From Flammeovirga kamogawensis (GTDB taxonomy: Bacteria; Bacteroidota; Bacteroidia; Cytophagales; Flammeovirgaceae): 64,000 nucleotides of DNA. Of the stretch, positions 28,080 to 37,582 are shown in pieces; positions within the stretch are counted from its first letter, which is position 1, and the number at the start of each line of letters is the position of its first letter. Below the pieces are notes generated by a model, which had not been told where the DNA came from, ran no database searches, and saw only the letters and a list, made by a program, of their open reading frames with translations. Made by a program: the position numbers and the translations under genes. The stretch spans positions 1,178,001 to 1,242,000 of the forward strand of contig NZ_CP076129.1 of the NCBI RefSeq assembly GCF_018736065.1, in the 5' to 3' direction.

Positions 28080-31000
28080 ATGATTATGAAATTAATTACT
28101 ACCTCTTTAATTGTATTTTTTTCGCTACTACAATTTATAGCAACAGCACAGGATAACTTAATTACAAATCCTGGTTTTGAAACTGACTTTACTGCAAATT
28201 GGGAAGTGACATCAAAAAATACAGAATTTACACCTTCTACTGTTACACATATATTTAATGGAACAAATGCATTACAAATGGTTTTGCCAGATGATAATCC
28301 TTCTTTACCGAATGCGCAACTTAGATCAATTGGATATGCATCTTTTACAACTCCATTAACTGAAGCTACTACTTTTAGTATTAGTGTAGATGCTTATGCA
28401 GATAAAGACATGACGGTAAGATTTATGTTGCAGTCTGAAAAAGCAGGTATAAAAGAATTAAGCTCTAACTTATCTGTATCTACAAATAATCAGACATTAA
28501 CTACTACAATTACACTTACTCCAACAGAAGCGTTACCTTCTTTATCAGATTGGCAACTACTATTACAAATGGGAGGAAATACAGGTACTCTGGTAGTAGA
28601 CAATATTTCTTTAGTACAGGAAGCTGAAAAAACAGATGAAGAATTAGCTCAGGAAGCAATCGATGCAATCGCAATTAATTTTAATAGTATCGATCCTCAA
28701 GATGGAAATGGTATTCTATATTCAATCACTTTACCAACAGAAGGAGAGCATGCATCGACAATTAATTGGGCATCTTCTAACGAAAATAGTATTGCTACAG
28801 ATGGTAAAGTAATGCGAGGAGCTGCTTTAGAAGAGGTGACAATGACAGCAACTGTAACAATTGGAACTACTACTTTAACAAAAGACTTTGTGATTACTGT
28901 ATTACCATTAACTGTTGAGGGTGGAAATATGATTGTATCAAATGCTAATTTTAATGATGGATTAACGGCTTGGAGTGCTGCATTTAATACTGATCAAGTA
29001 AATGAAGGTGATTTTACTTTTACAAGTATCACGCATAAAGAAAATGGCTCTTTGGCAGCTCAATTTGATATTACAAATGGAGGAGTCACTTTTGCTAACC
29101 TTGTGACAAGAACAGTTTATTATCCTTTTAATGAAACAACAACAGTTCCTGTTTTCTACGAAATTACATCTGATATTTATGCCTCTGAAGAAGCAAAACT
29201 TCGTTATCAGTTTTCTGGTAAAGATATTGAGAATGTAAGCCAGAATATAAACACAGATTTCTTTTTTGTTGGTGAAGAAGTAGAAACAATTACTAAAATT
29301 ATAGAAGCTCCGGCTGACTTAGTTTCTTGGAGGTTACTATTACAAGTAGGTGGAAATACAGGTCAGATTGTTTATGATAATGTGATTGTGAAAGAAATAG
29401 AGACAAATGTAGGGCAAGTAACACTTACAAAAGAAGCCTTGAAATTAGTTTTAGCAGATGGTGATGATGTAGACAATGTTACTCAAAACTTCACCGTAGA
29501 TATTACAGATACAAATAATTATGGGACAACAATAACATGGGAAGCAGATAATGATGTTGTTTCTTTTGATGGTGCAAACGCAACTTTATTGCCTAGTTCT
29601 ACAGATCAGATAGTAAAACTAAAAGCTACCATAGAAAAAGAGGGTTTTACTGAAGTAAGAAACTTTACAGTTACAGTTTTAGCTACAGATGAACAGAAAT
29701 TAATTGATGCTACAGCGGCCCTAGAAATTGAATTTGCAGAAGGTGATACAGAAGCATTGATCACTACAAATGTAACATTACCTTTAGAAAGCTTATTTGA
29801 GACTACAGTAACTTGGCAAAGCGAAAATGCAAATATTTCTACAGAAGGTGTCGTCAGTTTAACTTCAGAAGAAGTAACAGGAAAACTAACGGCAACAGTT
29901 ACTCTAGGGGAATTAACACAGACAAAGGAGTTTGAATTAACTACAGATAGAAATAATGAAGCAAAAGTAGAAGAAGCTAAAACAAGCATTGCAATTACTT
30001 TTGCAGAAGAGGAAACGGCTGATAATGTGACATCAAATTTAGAATTACCAACAACTGGATTAAATAATACAACAGTAACTTGGGAGGCTAATAATGAAGC
30101 AATTTCTTCGGACGGAACGGTAACTAGAGCAAGTACAGACCAAGAAGTTGAGCTAACTGCAACAATTTCTTTAGGTGAAGTTTTTACCACTACAACATTT
30201 ATTGTAACTGTTTTAGGAGATGATGCAATTGCTTTAACAGAAGCAAAAGATGCTTTAGAAATTGTTTATGCAGAAGGTGAATCTGCAAGCAATGTTGTCT
30301 CAGATATTACTTTAGCAGCAACAGGTTTTCACAATGCTACAATTACATGGACGAGTACTCATGAAGAAGTAATTACTACATCAGGTACAGTTTCAAGGCA
30401 ACAATTATCTACAGATGTAGTAGTAGAAGCAACTCTAGTTATTGGAGATTTATCAGCAACAAAATCATTTACTTTAACTGTGATTTCTAATGAGCAAGAA
30501 CTAGTAAACGAAGCAAAAGAAACTTTAGAGATTACTTATGCAGAAGGAGATAATGCAAGTACTGTAACTAAGAATATTACGCTAACAAACACCGCGGATA
30601 ACAATACAACAGTAACTTGGGTATCTGATAATGAAACGGTAATTACAGCTACCGGAGAGGTTACAATACCTTTATCAGATAAAGATGTTATGCTTACGGC
30701 TACTCTTACATTAGGAGAATCTACAGCAACTAAAACATTTACTGTTAAGGTGATAGGTAATGCAGTAGTGTTATTATCAGAAGCAAAAGAAGCTTTAGTA
30801 ATTACTTATGCCGATGGCGAAGATGCTACTACAGTCACTCAAAATATTACTTTGGTTGACGAAGGAGAAAATAATGCGACAGTTACATGGTCTTCATCAA
30901 ATGAAGAAGTGATTTCTACATCTGGGGTAGTAACACAATCGTTTGCAGATCAAATGATTGATTTGACGGCTACACTTCTGCTTGGTGATGAAACTACAAC

Positions 31001-31283
31001 TAAAGTTTTTTCTGTAACAGTAATGAAAACAGAAGCACCAACGGCAGTAGAAGATACTAAAGTAGCAGTGAAAGTTTGGCCTAATCCATCGCAAGATAAA
31101 ATTAATATCACTTCGGAAACACCTATTAAAACGTTGCAAATTTACAACCTAACAGGACAGTTAGTGTATGTACTTCCAACAGCTTTAATAGGGAACACCA
31201 CACAAGTAGATATTTCTGGTTTGACAAACGGTAATTATATTCTTCGTGTAAACGGAGGACATAAAACTTTTATCAAGCAATAA
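28080..31283 (+). CDS. Secreted multidomain CBM/aBig repeat protein with T9SS sorting domain
   Basis: A 1067-residue protein with no catalytic domain that I can find. In order: signal peptide; a CBM-like jelly-roll (about 25-190, NLITNPGFETDFTANW); one atrophied bacterial Ig (aBig) domain; a second CBM-like domain (about 280-440); six more aBig repeats (about 445-985, each with a pattern of TVTWxSxN, a G-V turn and LTAT-xxxG); and a C-terminal T9SS type A sorting domain (VWPNPSQDKINI ... GNYILRVNG). It is predicted to be surface-attached or released and to bind glycan. The CBM, aBig and sorting domains match those at the C-terminus of the GH5-sulfatase encoded next, so it reads as a non-catalytic companion. 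Two in-frame ATGs (28080, 28086) are both possible. Confidence 0.85.
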   Translation: MIMKLITTSLIVFFSLLQFIATAQDNLITNPGFETDFTANWEVTSKNTEFTPSTVTHIFNGTNALQMVLPDDNPSLPNAQLRSIGYASFTTPLTEATTFSISVDAYADKDMTVRFMLQSEKAGIKELSSNLSVSTNNQTLTTTITLTPTEALPSLSDWQLLLQMGGNTGTLVVDNISLVQEAEKTDEELAQEAIDAIAINFNSIDPQDGNGILYSITLPTEGEHASTINWASSNENSIATDGKVMRGAALEEVTMTATVTIGTTTLTKDFVITVLPLTVEGGNMIVSNANFNDGLTAWSAAFNTDQVNEGDFTFTSITHKENGSLAAQFDITNGGVTFANLVTRTVYYPFNETTTVPVFYEITSDIYASEEAKLRYQFSGKDIENVSQNINTDFFFVGEEVETITKIIEAPADLVSWRLLLQVGGNTGQIVYDNVIVKEIETNVGQVTLTKEALKLVLADGDDVDNVTQNFTVDITDTNNYGTTITWEADNDVVSFDGANATLLPSSTDQIVKLKATIEKEGFTEVRNFTVTVLATDEQKLIDATAALEIEFAEGDTEALITTNVTLPLESLFETTVTWQSENANISTEGVVSLTSEEVTGKLTATVTLGELTQTKEFELTTDRNNEAKVEEAKTSIAITFAEEETADNVTSNLELPTTGLNNTTVTWEANNEAISSDGTVTRASTDQEVELTATISLGEVFTTTTFIVTVLGDDAIALTEAKDALEIVYAEGESASNVVSDITLAATGFHNATITWTSTHEEVITTSGTVSRQQLSTDVVVEATLVIGDLSATKSFTLTVISNEQELVNEAKETLEITYAEGDNASTVTKNITLTNTADNNTTVTWVSDNETVITATGEVTIPLSDKDVMLTATLTLGESTATKTFTVKVIGNAVVLLSEAKEALVITYADGEDATTVTQNITLVDEGENNATVTWSSSNEEVISTSGVVTQSFADQMIDLTATLLLGDETTTKVFSVTVMKTEAPTAVEDTKVAVKVWPNPSQDKINITSETPIKTLQIYNLTGQLVYVLPTALIGNTTQVDISGLTNGNYILRVNGGHKTFIKQ

Positions 31284-31339
31284 GGGAAATTGTCGGTTGA
31301 TAATTGACCCCACTTTTGAATTAAGGATGACAGACAATG

Positions 31340-31374
31340 TAGGCTGTTTCAAACTTTTGAGACAGCCTATTTTA
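31340..31374 (+). terminator. Rho-independent terminator
   Basis: Stem TAGGCTGTTTCAAA / TTTGAGACAGCCTA followed by TTTTAT, about 55 nt after the repeat protein gene. It separates that gene from the GH5-sulfatase gene, though read-through is possible because the gap to the next ATG is only about 20 nt. Confidence 0.7.
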
Positions 31375-31393
31375 TACTTATAAAAACTACGAA

Positions 31394-34300
31394 ATGAGAA
31401 AATTACTACTAACGATTTTTTTACAATTACTAATTGGAGGACTTGTTAAAGCACAGTCTCCAGCGCACGAAATGGCCAACCGTTTAGGAACGGGATATAA
31501 CTTTGGCAATGTAATGTCTGCAAATAATGAAGGTGATTGGGCAGCTCCAATTGAGGAATATATGATGGAAGATGTGGCAAACGCTGGCTTCGATCATATC
31601 CGTTTACCTGTACGTTGGGGCAGTCATACCGATGAAAATGCACCTTATACAATAGATCCCGCTTGGCTTACAAGGGTGGAACAAGTGGTAGATTGGGCAT
31701 TAGAACGCAATTTAATTGTGGTTTTAAATGCACATGGAGAACATTGGTTTATAGAAGAAGTACACAAAGAAGATAACGAATATCCTGACCCTGAAAAATG
31801 GGAAAGAATGGTGAAAATCTGGGAGCAAATAGGTTCCCATTTTAAAGGCAAATCTCATGATGTGGTTTTTGAACTTCTAAATGAGCCGTACTTTAATATG
31901 AATAAAAAGTTAGTAGATGAAATTAATATTGATTTGCTTGCTGCGGTTAGAAAAGAACACCCAGATAGAATTGTAATGCTTACAGGTGGTGGTGATAATG
32001 CTATTCATGCACCTCAGCAAATGGACCTTTCTATTTTTGAAAATGACAATAAGATTATCCCTTGGTTTCATTATTATTGGCCAAACACGTTTTCTAAGTA
32101 CCCTGAAATAAATGGAAGTTCTCCAATTTGGGGGACAAAAGAAGAATACGCGTCTTTATACGCTGATTTTAAAAATGTGAAGGATTGGGCTGATACAAAC
32201 AATTTACCGTTGTATTTAGGAGAGTTTGGGTCGAATTCTGTTTGTGATGCAAAAAGCAGAGAGCGTTATCATAAAGCAATAATTGAGACATCCGAAGCAT
32301 TAGATTTTCCAAGAGCAATATGGTGTGCTGGTCCTAAATCAAATAAAATGATTTACACACGTAACCAAGGAGAATGGGTAGATGGACAGCTGGAAGCATT
32401 GTTTCCATCATCTAAAAGAAAAAATATACTCTTCTTAGTGGTAGACGACCTGAATACAGACTTGGTGGCATTTAATAACTCAGAAGTACAAACACCGGTG
32501 ATAGATAAATTGGCAGAAGAAGGTATAAAGTACCTAAATGCACAATGTTCTTACCCTGTTTGTGGTCCATCGAGAGCAAGTTTTTTAACGGGCACTTATC
32601 CAGAAAGAAATGGAGTAACCAACCTATCTAATTTACTTCCTGATATTGCTCCAGATTTAACTACACTACCAGAATTATTATCAAAAAATGGCTATAGAAC
32701 GGCTGCTGTTGGGAAAGTTTTTGACCCTAGAAATGTGGATGACGGTCATTATAATGCCGCTTGGACAGAAGATTACACAGCGCCATCAAAATATATTTAT
32801 CCAGAAGAATACGGTGATTTTGTGGGTGGAAATAGTTACAGAGTAACGGATGGCACTTCTTATGAAATCGGCCCGGAAGGAGTAGGAGATGATGGTTACC
32901 AAGATGGTCAGTTTTCTGAACATGCTGTGGCTACTTTAGAAGAATTAGGAGCATCTAGTCAGCCTTTCTTTTTGGCTGTGGGCTTTAAGAAACCTCACTT
33001 ACCGTTTGTAGCACCTAAAAAATATTTTGATTTATATGATAGAAATACATTAACGTTAGCTGATTATCAAACTTTACCCCAAGGAGCACCCTCTTTTATA
33101 TACAAAGAGCCAACAGAACTTACAGGTTATAATGATATTCCACAAACCTGGGAAGCAATTTATAACGGTCATGAAAACGTACTCGATCCAGAAAAACAAA
33201 GAGAATTATTGCATGCTTACTATGCTTGTGCATCTTACATCGACGCGCAGATTGGTAAGGTAATTACTAAATTAGAAGAGATTGGAGAAAAGGAAAACAC
33301 GTTAATTATTTTGATTTCAGATCATGGTTTTAATCTGGGAGATCATAATATGTGGGGTAAACATAACTTACTTCAAAATGCAGTACAAGTGCCAATGATT
33401 GTGATAGACCCAGCTAAAGCACTAAAAAATGAAAAGGACAGAGCAGTACAATTAGTAGACCTCTACCCAACAGTTTGTGATTACACGAGTACGCCAAAAC
33501 CGAGTTTTCTACAAGGTAATTCGCTTTATATAGCAGACGATACAGAAACAAATTACCCATTAGATTTAGCCGTTACTTTTTATAAAAAAAATGGAAGCAA
33601 CGGGTATACATTTAAACAAGGAAAGTACCGTTATACCATGTGGACTTCTGATAAAACAATGACACCAATGGAGCAGCCTTTCTCTGTTGTAACTACTATT
33701 GAAGAAGAGTTTTATGTGTATCAGAATAATCAGGAAATAGAAACAGAAAATGTAATAAATAAGGCTGCCTACTCAAAAGAAATAGCCGTATTAAAAGAAG
33801 CTGCAGAAAAGTGGTGGACCGCTTATTACGGTCAGGTACATAATTTAGAATCTACCAATCTTATACGTATCAATAGTAATTTTGAAGAAGGAGTTTTAAC
33901 AGGTTGGACATCAACTTTTAAGAGTGGTAGTACTATTGATTATGATTTTGTAAGTGAAAATCATCCTGTAAATGGTACTAAAGCTGGGGTTTTTCATATT
34001 AGAGAAACAGGTACAAATGTGTCTAATATTGGTTTACGCTCTAATGAATATGCAATAGGTTATACAACAAATGAAATTGAAGATTTTGAAGTTGCTTTTG
34101 ATATTTATACCACCACAGCTACTACAATAAGGTATCAATTACAATTTGATGGCAATACAGAAAAAGTGATTAGTGATAATATTGAAATAGAGGCAGGGAA
34201 GGATATAAAAATAAATACAAAACACGAAGTTCCCATTGGCGTGTCATCTGTAAGAATATTATTTCAGTTAGGTACTGCAACAGAACGTGTTTATTTTGAT

Positions 34301-35137
34301 AATGTAAGTATAAAAATTGATGGTTTAGAGAATGATAAAGAGCTTTTGAAAGAAGCAGTTGATAACCTAGAAATCATTTATCAGGGAGAGGATTCTAAAA
34401 ATGCAGTAAGTAATAATTTAATTTTACCACAGGAGAGCACTAACGCTACAACCGTTACATGGGTAAGTGATACGCCAAATGCTGTACTTGTGCAGAATGA
34501 CACAGGTTATGTATTCTTAAATGAAGAGGCGATAACAGTAAAATTAACCGCAACAATCACCTTAAAAAATCTTACAGAAGTAAAAGAATTTGTAGTGAAA
34601 TTAAATCCAAATGTATCTCCAGAAATGATTGCAGCATTGGACAACCTTGAAATTCAATATTCTTATGGAGATAATGCAGAAAATGTTACAAAAGACATCT
34701 ACGTTAGTGGCACTTCTTTAACAGCTAAAGTGGATTGGGTTTCTAATAATTCTGGTGTCACATTTTCCGATTTTACTGGTGTCGTATCGCAGGTAACTGA
34801 AGATGTTCAGGGTACTATAGAAGCACGTTTATCAATAGGTAACGAGAAAGCAATTAAACTCTTTTTATTGAATGTTAAAGCAAAAGAAGAAACTCCAACA
34901 ACTACATTACCAAGTTTTGAAAACCCGGTTTTATATCCAAACCCTACTTCGTCATTATTATACATCAAAGGGATAATAAAACAAGGAGCTACTGCTAGTT
35001 TATATTCTTTAGAAGGCAAGAAATTAGGAGAATATTCTCTAGCGATAAATGGAGCTAGAATTGATCTATCTTCCATGAAGAAAGGAATTTACCTCCTTTT
35101 AATAGAAGGGAAATCATATAAAATTATAAGAAAATAA
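31394..35137 (+). CDS. GH5-sulfatase fusion enzyme with CBM, aBig repeats and T9SS domain
   Basis: A 1247-residue secreted enzyme. After the signal peptide (ending LVKAQ), residues ~22-338 are a GH5 cellulase-type barrel: GYNFGNVM, HIRLPVRW, acid/base Glu164 in LLNEP, nucleophile Glu277 in YLGEFGS. Only a few residues later, ~342-810 are an iduronate-2-sulfatase-like S1 sulfatase: VVDDLNTD, formylglycine motif CGPSR with Cys390, ISDHGFNLGDH. Residues ~822-990 are a CBM-like jelly-roll, ~990-1165 two aBig repeats, and the last ~75 a T9SS sorting domain (LYPNPTSSLLYIKG). Both active sites look intact. GH5 is broad (beta-glucan, mannan, xylan). The T9SS tail puts it at the surface or outside the cell, where it could start breakdown of a sulfated polysaccharide. 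Confidence 0.93.
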   Translation: MRKLLLTIFLQLLIGGLVKAQSPAHEMANRLGTGYNFGNVMSANNEGDWAAPIEEYMMEDVANAGFDHIRLPVRWGSHTDENAPYTIDPAWLTRVEQVVDWALERNLIVVLNAHGEHWFIEEVHKEDNEYPDPEKWERMVKIWEQIGSHFKGKSHDVVFELLNEPYFNMNKKLVDEINIDLLAAVRKEHPDRIVMLTGGGDNAIHAPQQMDLSIFENDNKIIPWFHYYWPNTFSKYPEINGSSPIWGTKEEYASLYADFKNVKDWADTNNLPLYLGEFGSNSVCDAKSRERYHKAIIETSEALDFPRAIWCAGPKSNKMIYTRNQGEWVDGQLEALFPSSKRKNILFLVVDDLNTDLVAFNNSEVQTPVIDKLAEEGIKYLNAQCSYPVCGPSRASFLTGTYPERNGVTNLSNLLPDIAPDLTTLPELLSKNGYRTAAVGKVFDPRNVDDGHYNAAWTEDYTAPSKYIYPEEYGDFVGGNSYRVTDGTSYEIGPEGVGDDGYQDGQFSEHAVATLEELGASSQPFFLAVGFKKPHLPFVAPKKYFDLYDRNTLTLADYQTLPQGAPSFIYKEPTELTGYNDIPQTWEAIYNGHENVLDPEKQRELLHAYYACASYIDAQIGKVITKLEEIGEKENTLIILISDHGFNLGDHNMWGKHNLLQNAVQVPMIVIDPAKALKNEKDRAVQLVDLYPTVCDYTSTPKPSFLQGNSLYIADDTETNYPLDLAVTFYKKNGSNGYTFKQGKYRYTMWTSDKTMTPMEQPFSVVTTIEEEFYVYQNNQEIETENVINKAAYSKEIAVLKEAAEKWWTAYYGQVHNLESTNLIRINSNFEEGVLTGWTSTFKSGSTIDYDFVSENHPVNGTKAGVFHIRETGTNVSNIGLRSNEYAIGYTTNEIEDFEVAFDIYTTTATTIRYQLQFDGNTEKVISDNIEIEAGKDIKINTKHEVPIGVSSVRILFQLGTATERVYFDNVSIKIDGLENDKELLKEAVDNLEIIYQGEDSKNAVSNNLILPQESTNATTVTWVSDTPNAVLVQNDTGYVFLNEEAITVKLTATITLKNLTEVKEFVVKLNPNVSPEMIAALDNLEIQYSYGDNAENVTKDIYVSGTSLTAKVDWVSNNSGVTFSDFTGVVSQVTEDVQGTIEARLSIGNEKAIKLFLLNVKAKEETPTTTLPSFENPVLYPNPTSSLLYIKGIIKQGATASLYSLEGKKLGEYSLAINGARIDLSSMKKGIYLLLIEGKSYKIIRK

Positions 35138-35247
35138 ATGAAGGAGGAATTGAATAGTTTTTAAACCATCACGAACCATATTTAAACCTGTTTATTGGCT
35201 AAATATATGACTTTTGGTGTAAGAACTATTCACATTAAATATACATT

Positions 35248-35901
35248 ATGAAAGCTATAATATCCTCAATTACCATTACACTACTATTACTTGTAAATAC
35301 AACTTATGCACAGCAATACCGTACGGTGGAAAAAGAAGTAAAGTATTACGTTAAATGGTTTGAGAACATTGTTCCTTTAACAGCAACGCAACACGATAAA
35401 ATGATTGCGGTGAGAACAGAATATGTAAAAGAATTGAGAACATGGAAAGCTAAGAAGTACACAGAACACCACGAAAAGCTTACCATTGATAAAAGATATT
35501 GGAAAAACAGAGACAAAGTTTTAAGTGAGACACAAGTAATTACACTTAGAACCTACCTGACGACTAAGCACGAAGTAGATCAATTGGATGATATTATACA
35601 TTTTTCGGAAGTTCAAAAAGAAGAGTTCTTCAATAAAATTTTGCCAATAAACAGAAACCTAGTTATGGCAAGTAATGAGTTTGGTATATACAATGCATCT
35701 TACTTAGCTATTGAAGAAGAGAGCATGTCTCAAAAAGATAAGTTAAAAGCAGCAATGTTTACTGCAAAACAACAACACGATTATATACTTCATAAATCAT
35801 CATATGAGAAGAAAGTGAAAGGATTCACAGATGCTTATTCAAAAAATGAACTTGAAGAAACCGAAACTTATAATCTTCTAGAACCCACAATCAACAAATA
35901 G
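35248..35901 (+). CDS. Exported helical protein of unknown function
   Basis: A 217-residue protein with a signal peptide (ending NTTYAQ). The mature part is mostly helical and rich in Lys, Glu, Tyr and Trp, with three similar-looking segments of 'LTATQHDKMIAVRTEYVKE', 'LSETQVITLRTYLTTK' and 'FSEVQKEEFFNKILP' type. These resemble the helix pairs of Spy/CpxP-like or Bacteroidota 'helical periplasmic' proteins, but I cannot name a family. It lies 110 nt after the GH5-sulfatase gene, and its own strong terminator follows immediately before the first island repeat. It is the last gene before the defence island. Confidence 0.7.
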   Translation: MKAIISSITITLLLLVNTTYAQQYRTVEKEVKYYVKWFENIVPLTATQHDKMIAVRTEYVKELRTWKAKKYTEHHEKLTIDKRYWKNRDKVLSETQVITLRTYLTTKHEVDQLDDIIHFSEVQKEEFFNKILPINRNLVMASNEFGIYNASYLAIEEESMSQKDKLKAAMFTAKQQHDYILHKSSYEKKVKGFTDAYSKNELEETETYNLLEPTINK

Positions 35902-35936
35902 AATTATTAAATGTTGTGTGATTGCCCATTGTATAC

Positions 35937-35970
35937 GGGAGTAAGTCTGTGAACTTACTCCCTTTTTTTT
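35937..35970 (+). terminator. Strong rho-independent terminator
   Basis: Perfect stem GGGAGTAAGT / ACTTACTCCC followed by T8, just after the exported helical protein gene and right before repeat copy A. Confidence 0.92.
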
Positions 35971-35971
35971 G

Positions 35972-36139
35972 TTCACATCTATTAGATAATTATTTAGTTT
36001 AATATGAAACAAAAAATCAACTAAAGCAGTTTATATAATCAGAAGTTAGATGAATGCGCTTAGTAGATAAGTGATAAAAAAATTGAGAGAGTTAAGTTCA
36101 TGAAAAACCTCGTTGGTGTTGCCGGCGAGGTTTTTTTGT
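35972..36139 (+). repeat. Island direct repeat, copy A
   Basis: A 168-bp sequence that recurs at 49649-49816 in the same orientation, with the same length and only four differences by eye. It contains no long open frame (a six-codon MKQKIN frame only) and ends in a terminator-like hairpin with T7 (36103-36137). The gene upstream already has its own terminator, so this copy is not needed to end that transcript. The two copies bracket the whole restriction block plus the caspase-like gene. Confidence 0.93.
36103..36137 (+). terminator. Terminator hairpin inside repeat copy A
   Basis: AAAAACCTCG / CGAGGTTTTT stem plus T-run. In copy B one stem base differs (C to T), but it still pairs as G-U, so the structure is kept. 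This suggests selection on RNA structure. Confidence 0.8.
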
Positions 36140-36220
36140 ATTTGTCTGATTTATTTGAATTATTACTCTGTAGCTTTTTTCTAAATAAAATGAGTAAGTA
36201 TTATTTAATAGTTTAATACT

Positions 36221-37582
36221 TTACATTAATGAATTAGATAACTCCGTAATCAGTTCATTCCTCAACCCAGAAAATAAAGTTTCCAACTCTACATTTCCCT
36301 TAAAAGCCATACTCATAACCTCATTACTTAAAAAAGGAATTTGATAGGCATGTATATCAATTTTTTTACCATCTCCCCATTCATCTTCGATAGTTAGGTG
36401 AGCTATTTTTTCTTGATAATTGTTTATCGTATTGGGATAGAAGAGAATGATTTCATCTACTTTAAAACGAATGGCATAGGCAAGCATTTGATATAAATCT
36501 GTTTGTGAAATACCCTTTTTAGGATCTGATTCATCTGTATAGACAATTTTATATTTTGTATCTGCAATGTAGTTTTTTGTTCCTGTTTTTATAAGAAGGT
36601 CTGGTTTTAGATTAAACGTGTTTTTTGTATCTAAGTACTTGTCTGAGACTTGTGCTTTGGCAGTTATTTCTTCCAGTTCCTTTTCAATAAAACCAAAAAT
36701 AAAATCTTCAAATACGTACTCCATTGGTAGGAGGAAAGCGAATAGTTTCAATTCATTTTTATAGCTAAATGAAATGGCATTACTCAAGAATAACTGACAG
36801 TAATCTCTTACTGTAGTAAACTCCTCAAAAACGGGATTAAATGATATAGTAGCACATTGAGAAGCGGTAGCTTGCTCATCCGATACTTCATCTAAAAAGA
36901 ATAATATCTCTCTAAGGTACTTTTTGTTATCGCTGTTTTGCGTAACAGTGAAAAGTAGATTTGCCACATACTTAATGATACGATTAAACTTATTATCCAT
37001 CACAAAAGCATCGTAGGAGCAATTTAGTTTATGCCAATTTCCCTTTGATAGATTTTGACGGATATATTCATTCGTATTAAGTCTGCCTTTGATATGATTT
37101 AATTCACTACTTTGCTCTTCATAATTTTGATAGATAGAAGTAGCGAGTAGTTTACGCGTATACTTTGCAAATAGATAGATTAGTACTTCAAAGAAATCAC
37201 TTTTCACATCACCCAAAGTAGTTTGATAGCTTGGAAACTTTATCTTCCTACAATAGCTTAGCCACCATAAAATGTGGTTTTGCATTTGACCTACTTCATC
37301 TTTAGAATACTCTTTACCTTGCTTGTAAAATACTTTAGGCAATAAGTTGATAGTATGTCCTTCAAACTGAACTACACCTACGTATTTATTAGATTTTAAT
37401 TCATTGGTTTTATGTAGTGTCTGAATGAAACGCTGTGTTTCTATTGCTTTAGATTCACCTTTTTCATTATACCAGGAATTCACTTCTCTATTTACCCAGA
37501 TTTCATCTAAAAATAAATCTAGACTTTCTAAATCAATGTCATCAGCAACTACTTTATTTTGATATTCAAATAGATTAATCAT
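36221..37582 (-). CDS. mcrC: McrC-family nuclease subunit
   Basis: A 453-residue McrC-type protein. The N-terminal half matches the McrB-binding region (KYVGVVQFEGHTINLLPKVF, then the helical stretch with LKGRLNT-like NHIKGRLNT). The C-terminal PD-(D/E)xK nuclease core is seen as LKPDLLIKTG and YIADTKYKIV around residues 325-345. McrBC cuts DNA with modified cytosines, using McrB as the NTP-driven motor. The first 8 nt overlap the end of mcrB, so the pair is translationally coupled. It is the last gene of the minus-strand defence operon. Confidence 0.93.
   Translation of the reverse strand: MINLFEYQNKVVADDIDLESLDLFLDEIWVNREVNSWYNEKGESKAIETQRFIQTLHKTNELKSNKYVGVVQFEGHTINLLPKVFYKQGKEYSKDEVGQMQNHILWWLSYCRKIKFPSYQTTLGDVKSDFFEVLIYLFAKYTRKLLATSIYQNYEEQSSELNHIKGRLNTNEYIRQNLSKGNWHKLNCSYDAFVMDNKFNRIIKYVANLLFTVTQNSDNKKYLREILFFLDEVSDEQATASQCATISFNPVFEEFTTVRDYCQLFLSNAISFSYKNELKLFAFLLPMEYVFEDFIFGFIEKELEEITAKAQVSDKYLDTKNTFNLKPDLLIKTGTKNYIADTKYKIVYTDESDPKKGISQTDLYQMLAYAIRFKVDEIILFYPNTINNYQEKIAHLTIEDEWGDGKKIDIHAYQIPFLSNEVMSMAFKGNVELETLFSGLRNELITELSNSLM

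Noticed and set aside
29606-30190. A 194-codon open frame on the minus strand inside the aBig repeat gene.
   Set aside because: It is antisense to the repeat-rich coding region, has a Val/Ser-rich composition that mirrors the repeats, and no signal or start context; it is a shadow.
29400-31020. Possible CRISPR or DNA tandem repeats.
   Set aside because: The repetition is at the protein level (aBig domains of about 85-90 residues) with strongly diverged DNA; no short identical repeats with spacers.
35972-36139. The island repeat as an integron attC site (it contains GTTAGAT and GTTAAGT).
   Set aside because: No matching inverse core pair, no paired arms of attC type, no integrase, and the enclosed genes are one long operon rather than single cassettes.
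36194-36223. A weak inverted repeat AAGTATTA / TAATACTT at the end of mcrC as a terminator.
   Set aside because: It overlaps the stop codon and lacks a T-run in the minus-strand direction.
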